DNA of 64,000 nt, taken from assembly GCA_035535495.1 (NCBI GenBank), contig DATLQA010000272.1:1-64000 (forward strand), read 5' to 3'. The first letter of the stretch is position 1. Each line of letters starts with the position of its first letter. The notes under the pieces are model-generated. The model saw only the letters and a list, made by a program, of their open reading frames with translations. It was not told where the DNA came from and searched no databases. Source of the stretch: DASUZB01 sp035535495. Lineage in GTDB: Bacteria; Actinomycetota; CALGFH01. Shown here piece by piece: positions 60,388-64,000 of the stretch. The position numbers and the translations under genes were made by a program.

Positions 60388-60409
60388 GTCACCCTGCCTG
60401 CGGGGCAGT
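60388..60409 (+). repeat. Short dispersed repeat, copy C
   Basis: Identical to copy A at 51712-51733 over 22 bases; the preceding two bases (CA) also match. Confidence 0.7.
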
Positions 60410-60507
60410 GGTAGCCTGAATCGTCGGAGAACTCCCCTGAGCACGGAAAACGGCGTCGTATGAGCCCTGCCCGGCGGGAGCCGGGAGGGGCGGAGGTGCA
60501 CCCTGGC

Positions 60508-61398
60508 ATGAGCTCGACGAACCACGCGACCGGGACCGGCCGGGTCAAGCGCGGCCTGGCCGAGAACCTGAAGGGCGGCGTCATCATGGACGTCGTCACC
60601 CCTGAGCACGCCAAGATCGCCGAGGACGCCGGCGCGGTCGCCGTGATGGCCCTGGAGCGCGTCCCCGCCGACATCCGCGTGCAGGGGGGCGTCGCCCGGA
60701 TGAGCGACCCGGCGCTGGTCGAGCAGATCATGCACGCGGTCAGCATCCCGGTGATGGCCAAGGCCCGCATCGGGCACTTCGTCGAGGCCCAGGTGCTCGA
60801 GGCGCTCGGGGTCGACTACGTCGACGAGTCCGAGGTGCTCTCGCCGGCCGACGAGGAGCACCACGTCGACAAGTGGCGCTTCACCGTGCCGTTCGTCTGC
60901 GGCGCCACCAACCTCGGCGAGGCGCTGCGCCGCATCAGCGAGGGCGCGGCGATGATCCGCTCCAAGGGCGAGGCCGGCACCGGCAACGTGATCGAGGCGG
61001 TGCGCCACATGCGCGCCATCACCGGCGCCGTCCGCCGCCTCGCCGGGCTGGACGAGGCCGAGCTGTACGCCGCCGCCAAGGACCTCCGCGCCCCCTACGA
61101 GCTGGTCGCCGAGGTCGCCAAGGACGGCCGCCTGCCGGTGGTGCTGTTCACCGCCGGCGGCATCGCCACCCCGGCCGACGCCGCACTGATGATGCAGCTC
61201 GGCGCGGACGGGGTGTTCGTCGGGTCGGGGATCTTCAAGTCCGGCGACCCGGCCAGGCGTGCCAGGGCGATCGTCGAGGCGACCACCTTCTACAACGACC
61301 CGGCGATCATCGCGAAGGTCTCCCGCGGGCTGGGCGAGCCGATGGTCGGCATCGCCAGCGTGCCCGAAGGCGAGCGGCTGGCCGTCCGCGGCTGGTAG
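60508..61398 (+). CDS. pdxS: Pyridoxal 5'-phosphate synthase, PdxS subunit
   Basis: 296 residues. The TIM-barrel synthase condenses ribose 5-phosphate, glyceraldehyde 3-phosphate and ammonia to PLP. Motifs: LKGGVIMDVVTPEHAKIAEDAGAVAVMALERVP (in parts), PVMAKARIGHFVEAQ with catalytic Lys, TGNVIEAVRHMR with the second Lys region upstream (SKGEAGTG), and ADGVFVGSGIFKS. The ATG at 60508 is nine bases after GGAGGTG; an ATG at 60460 would add 16 non-family residues. pdxT follows five bases after its stop. Confidence 0.96.
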   Translation: MSSTNHATGTGRVKRGLAENLKGGVIMDVVTPEHAKIAEDAGAVAVMALERVPADIRVQGGVARMSDPALVEQIMHAVSIPVMAKARIGHFVEAQVLEALGVDYVDESEVLSPADEEHHVDKWRFTVPFVCGATNLGEALRRISEGAAMIRSKGEAGTGNVIEAVRHMRAITGAVRRLAGLDEAELYAAAKDLRAPYELVAEVAKDGRLPVVLFTAGGIATPADAALMMQLGADGVFVGSGIFKSGDPARRARAIVEATTFYNDPAIIAKVSRGLGEPMVGIASVPEGERLAVRGW

Positions 61399-61403
61399 GC
61401 GCC

Positions 61404-61994
61404 GTGGCCGGCCCGCCCGTCATCGGCGTCCTGGCGTTCCAGGGCGACGTCCGCGAGCACCTGGCCACCCTGGCGGAGGTCGGGGTCCCCGGCCGCCCGG
61501 TGCGCACCCTCGCCGAGCTGGACGAGGTCGACGGGCTGATCCTGCCCGGCGGGGAGTCCACCGTGATCGGCAAGCTGGCGCGCCGCTACGGGCTCCTCGA
61601 GCCGCTGCGCGAGCGCGCCCGCGGCGGGCTGCCGGTGTTCGGCACCTGCGCCGGCCTGATCTTCATGGCCCGCGAGGTCGACGGCCCGCCCCAGCACCTG
61701 CTCGGCGTGCTCGACGTGCGCGTGCGCCGCAACGCGTTCGGGCGGCAGGTCGCCTCGTTCGAGGCCGAGGTCGACGTCAAGGGGCTCGACGGCGGCCCCG
61801 TCTCGGCGGTGTTCATCCGCGCCCCCTGGGTCACCGAGATGGCCCCTGAGGTCGAGGTGCTGGCCGAGGTGGACGGCGCGGTGGTCGCCGTCCGCCAGGG
61901 CAACCTGCTGGGGACCGCCTTCCATCCCGAGCTGGCCGGCGAGGGGCGCCTCCACCGCCTGTTCGCCGAGCTGGCCCGCGACCGGGGCGGGTAG
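61404..61994 (+). CDS. pdxT: Pyridoxal 5'-phosphate synthase, glutaminase subunit PdxT
   Basis: 196 residues. It supplies ammonia from glutamine to PdxS. Class I glutaminase motifs: LPGGESTVIGKL, VFGTCAGLIFMA with nucleophile Cys82, and GTAFHPEL with His174/Glu176. GTG at 61404, adjacent to pdxS, gives an obvious operon. The two subunits form a 12+12 complex in known systems. Confidence 0.95.
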   Translation: MAGPPVIGVLAFQGDVREHLATLAEVGVPGRPVRTLAELDEVDGLILPGGESTVIGKLARRYGLLEPLRERARGGLPVFGTCAGLIFMAREVDGPPQHLLGVLDVRVRRNAFGRQVASFEAEVDVKGLDGGPVSAVFIRAPWVTEMAPEVEVLAEVDGAVVAVRQGNLLGTAFHPELAGEGRLHRLFAELARDRGG

Positions 61995-62037
61995 CCGCCG
62001 GCCGGGCCGCGCACGAGCCGAGCTGAAGGGAGCGAGC

Positions 62038-62787
62038 ATGTCCGGCCACTCCAAGTGGGCCACGATCAAGCACCAGAAGGCGGCCAACGACGCCCGCCGC
62101 GGCAAGCTGTTCGCCAAGCTGATCCGCGCTATCGAGGTGGCCGCGCGGACCGGCGGCAGCAACGTCGACGGCAACCCCACCCTGGCCGACGCCATCCAGA
62201 AGGCCAAGGACGCCTCGGTCCCCAACGACACCATCGACCGCGCCACCAAGCGCGGAGCGGGGGAGCTCAAGGGGCCGCCGCCCGACTTCGTGACCTACGA
62301 GGGCTACGCCCCCGGCGGGGTGGCCGTGCTGGTCGAGACGCTGACCGACAACCGCAACCGCACCGCGTCCGACGTCCGCCGGGCGTTCTCCAAGGCGAGC
62401 GGGAGCATGGCCGACGCCGGCAGCGTCGCCTACCTGTTCAGCCGCAAGGGCCAGCTGGTGATCCCCGGCGGCGCCGCCGACGAGGACCGGGTGATGGAGC
62501 TCGCCCTCGAGGCCGGGGCCGAGGACATCCAGGCCGGCGACGACGGCTTCACCGTCACCACCGTCGCCGGCGACCTCCGCGCCGTCAGGGCCGCCTTCGA
62601 CCGCGCCGGCGTCGCCTACGAGTCGGCCGAGGTCACCATGGTGCCGAGCCTGTCCGTGCCGCTCGACCGGGACACCGCCATCAAGGTCCTGCGCCTGGTC
62701 GACGCGCTCGAAGAGCTCGACGACGTCCAGGACGTGTACGCCAACTTCGACATCCCCGATGCGGTCATGGCGGAGATGACGACCTGA
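62038..62787 (+). CDS. yebC: YebC/PmpR-family protein (TACO1-like translation or transcription factor)
   Basis: 249 residues. Starts MSGHSKWATIKHQKAANDARRGK (written in part), then TLADAIQKAKDASVPNDTIDRA, YEGYAPGGVAVLVETLTDNRNRT and the C-terminal LVDALEELDDVQDVYANFD. YebC proteins have been described as DNA-binding regulators and, more recently, as factors that help ribosomes through proline-rich stretches; the latter would suit this Pro-rich proteome. ATG after AAGGGAGCG. Conserved linkage yebC - ruvC. Confidence 0.95.
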   Translation: MSGHSKWATIKHQKAANDARRGKLFAKLIRAIEVAARTGGSNVDGNPTLADAIQKAKDASVPNDTIDRATKRGAGELKGPPPDFVTYEGYAPGGVAVLVETLTDNRNRTASDVRRAFSKASGSMADAGSVAYLFSRKGQLVIPGGAADEDRVMELALEAGAEDIQAGDDGFTVTTVAGDLRAVRAAFDRAGVAYESAEVTMVPSLSVPLDRDTAIKVLRLVDALEELDDVQDVYANFDIPDAVMAEMTT

Positions 62788-62797
62788 GCCTGCTGCT

Positions 62798-62818
62798 CGG
62801 CGCCGCGCCGCGGCGCCG
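62798..62818. terminator. Hairpin between yebC and the small membrane peptide gene
   Basis: CGGCGCCGC (62798-62806) pairs with GCGGCGCCG (62810-62818) around a GCC loop. It lies 11 bases after the yebC stop and 11 bases beyond the small gene's stop on the other strand, so it could serve both. Confidence 0.6.
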
Positions 62819-62829
62819 GCGAGTCGCCG

Positions 62830-62910
62830 TCAGATGCGGCGGCGGCCCAGGATGAACATCACCAGGGCGATGATGGCGAGCACGATCAGGATGATCAGCA
62901 GCGTCCGCAC
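62830..62910 (-). CDS. 26-residue single-helix membrane peptide
   Basis: Sequence VRTLLIILIVLAIIALVM then FILGRRRI: one hydrophobic helix of about 20 residues with Arg at both ends. GTG at 62910 is preceded by AGAGGGGG at a suitable distance. It is in the yebC-ruvC gap on the opposite strand, where the conserved block normally has other genes. Function unknown; small membrane proteins of this form are common in actinobacteria. Compositional bias without translation is the alternative. Confidence 0.5.
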   Translation of the reverse strand: MRTLLIILIVLAIIALVMFILGRRRI

Positions 62911-63015
62911 TGGGTCCCCCTCTGTCGTCGTTGGCCACCTGGTACCCCGGCCGGCCGCCCGCCACACCGCCGCGCGTGGTTGAGCCGGTCGCCTGGAACC
63001 GGTAGGCTGCTGCCG

Positions 63016-63043
63016 CCAAACAGGTGTTCGAGCCGGTGTTTGA
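63016..63043 (+). promoter_or_regulatory. Tandem LexA (SOS-box-like) sites upstream of ruvC
   Basis: The actinobacterial LexA consensus is TCGAAC-N4-GTTCGA. Positions 63016-63031 match 10 of 12 fixed bases (CCAAAC-aggt-GTTCGA). Positions 63028-63043 also match 10 of 12 (TCGAGC-cggt-GTTTGA). They overlap by sharing TCGA, with a 12-base offset. Mycobacterial ruvCAB is known to be DNA-damage inducible through such a box. Confidence 0.6.
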
Positions 63044-63057
63044 GATGGGGAGGCCGG

Positions 63058-63654
63058 ATGCGCGTCGTCGGGGTCGACCCGGGACTCGGCCGCTGCGGCT
63101 ACGCCGTGGTCGACCAGGGCGCCGGCCGGCCCGAGGCGGTGACCTACGACACCATCGCCAGCCAGGGAGAGGAGGTCGCCCCTCGGCTCGCCCACCTCGC
63201 CGAGCGGTTCCGCGCCGTGGTGGAAGCCACCCGGCCGGACTGCCTGGCGATCGAGCGCCTGTTCGTCAACGCCAACGTGCGCACCGCGATGGCGGTCGGC
63301 CAGGCCTCGGGGGTGATCCTGCTGATCGCCGCCGAGCACGGCATGCCGGTCACCTCCTACACCCCCTCACAGGTCAAACGGACCATGGTCGGCGTCGGCA
63401 CCGCCCCGAAGGAGCAGGTCGCCTACATGGTCCGCGCCACCCTCGGGCTGGCCGCCACACCGACCCCGGCCGACACCGCCGACGCCCTCGCGGTCGCCCT
63501 CTGCCACCTCCACCACCTCGGCGTCAGCGCCGCCACCGGCCCAGGCGGGCGCGCCGCCGCGATCGGCGCCGCGCCGACCGCCGGCTGGCTGGCCAGGGCG
63601 GCGCCGACCTCGCCCGGCCTGGACCGGCCGGCCCGGGGTGGTGGCCGGCGGTGA
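63058..63654 (+). CDS. ruvC: Holliday junction resolvase RuvC
   Basis: 198 residues. Endonuclease that cuts Holliday junctions during recombination repair. The four acidic residues are in place: Asp7 (GVDPGLGRCGYA), Glu66 (LAIERLF), Asp139 and Asp142 (PADTADALAVA). The last 45 residues are Ala/Gly/Pro-rich and not conserved. ATG after GGGGAGG. The stop overlaps ruvA (GTGA, 63651-63654). The SOS-like sites lie just upstream. Confidence 0.96.
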   Translation: MRVVGVDPGLGRCGYAVVDQGAGRPEAVTYDTIASQGEEVAPRLAHLAERFRAVVEATRPDCLAIERLFVNANVRTAMAVGQASGVILLIAAEHGMPVTSYTPSQVKRTMVGVGTAPKEQVAYMVRATLGLAATPTPADTADALAVALCHLHHLGVSAATGPGGRAAAIGAAPTAGWLARAAPTSPGLDRPARGGGRR

Positions 63655-64000
63655 TCGCCAGCCTCCGCGGCCGCCTGGCCGCGCTCCTGCCCGACGGGGT
63701 GGTGATCGAGGTCGGCGGCGTCGGCTACCGCGTCTTCCTCACTCCCAAGGCGCTGGCCGCGCTGCCGCGCGAGGGCGAGGTGCAGGTCCACACGGTCACC
63801 TACGTGCGCGAGGACACCCTGGCGCTGTACGGCTTCCCGACCCCCGACGAGCAGGCGGCGTTCGAGCGCCTGCTCAGCGCGAGCGGTGTCGGGCCCAAGC
63901 TGGCGCTGGCGATCCTGTCGGTGCACTCGCCCGACGCGTTGCGCCGGGCGGTCACCGCCGGCGACGCCGACGCCTTCACCCTGGTCTCCGGCGTCGGCCG
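63651..64000 (+). CDS. ruvA: Holliday junction branch migration protein RuvA (3' cut by window edge)
   Basis: 116 residues are visible, running off the end. The start VIASLRGRLAALLPDGVVIEVGGVGYRVF is the OB-fold domain I, and REDTLALYGFPTPDEQAAFERLL precedes the first helix-hairpin-helix SGVGPKLALAILS. A second HhH begins at VSGVGR. RuvA binds the junction and loads RuvB. GTG overlaps the ruvC stop. ruvB is expected next. Confidence 0.95.
   Translation, partial: MIASLRGRLAALLPDGVVIEVGGVGYRVFLTPKALAALPREGEVQVHTVTYVREDTLALYGFPTPDEQAAFERLLSASGVGPKLALAILSVHSPDALRRAVTAGDADAFTLVSGVG

Larger units (their letters stand above)
60122..60507. other. Repeat-rich intergenic region between the subtilase and pdxS
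   Basis: 386 bases without a gene. It holds a half copy (60125-60138) and a full copy of the long hairpin repeat, two copies of the short dispersed repeat (60254 and 60388), and another hairpin CTCCCTGACAGGGAG (60285-60299). The pdxS promoter is probably near 60405-60450 (AGCCTGAATCGTCGGAGAA), but hexamers are unclear. Confidence 0.6.

Overview
The window is very GC-rich (roughly 70% or more by eye), uses many GTG and TTG starts, and is packed with GTGA/ATGA start-stop overlaps. It carries the phosphatidylinositol mannoside genes pgsA - acyltransferase - pimA near pdxS-pdxT-yebC-ruvC-ruvA, a gene order typical of Actinomycetota. The genus cannot be told from sequence alone. A mycolic-acid actinomycete is not indicated; a deep-branching soil or environmental actinobacterium is my inference. 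No rRNA, tRNA, CRISPR array, transposase or integrase was seen.

Layout. 0-5 kb: end of a membrane sensor-like protein, an APH-type phosphotransferase coupled to an ACT-domain malic enzyme, and a divergent isocitrate lyase (C4/glyoxylate metabolism). 5-9 kb: a NlpC/P60 cell-wall hydrolase, then thrS and a HIT-family Ap4A phosphorylase. 9-16 kb: an NTF2-like protein, a 1302-residue fusion of a degenerate receiver domain and a GT-C-type membrane glycosyltransferase, a MerB-like protein whose reading frame contains an in-frame TGA followed by a SECIS-like hairpin, and a soluble histidine kinase/LuxR regulator pair. 16-45 kb: a large surface-polysaccharide cluster. It holds glycosyltransferases, sugar-nucleotide enzymes (two glucose-1-phosphate cytidylyltransferase-like proteins, two C-methyltransferase-like proteins, three SDR epimerase/dehydratases, a DegT aminotransferase), an AsnB-like amidotransferase, a priming sugar transferase, a Wzx-like flippase, a Wzy/ligase-like polymerase, a Wzz/BY-kinase, a second LuxR regulator, and a PAPS-forming pair (sat-cysC). 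45-54 kb: sulfate ABC transporter with an Rrf2 regulator, a FetAB-like ABC exporter, and an EF-G-like GTPase. 54-64 kb: pgsA, PIM acyltransferase, pimA, a membrane protein, an M48-like protein, a secreted subtilase, pdxS, pdxT, yebC, a 26-residue membrane peptide, ruvC with a tandem SOS-box-like site, and the start of ruvA.

How it fits together. In mycobacteria thrS, the HIT gene, pgsA, the PIM acyltransferase and pimA are contiguous. Here that block is split after the HIT gene by about 45 kb holding the polysaccharide and sulfate genes. The sugar-nucleotide enzymes would feed membrane-bound glycosyltransferases started by the sugar transferase. The flippase, polymerase and BY-kinase would export and size the chain. 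Sulfate import plus sat/cysC would supply PAPS, for cysteine or for sulfation, although no sulfotransferase is visible.

The strongest unusual signal is the MerB-like gene at 13822-14526. A TGA at 14299 lies where organomercurial lyases carry their active-site Cys pair. The same frame continues for 74 family-like residues. A 9-bp stem with a GGTC loop starts 10 bases after the TGA, with its loop 19 bases away. I read this as a candidate selenocysteine-containing MerB homologue.
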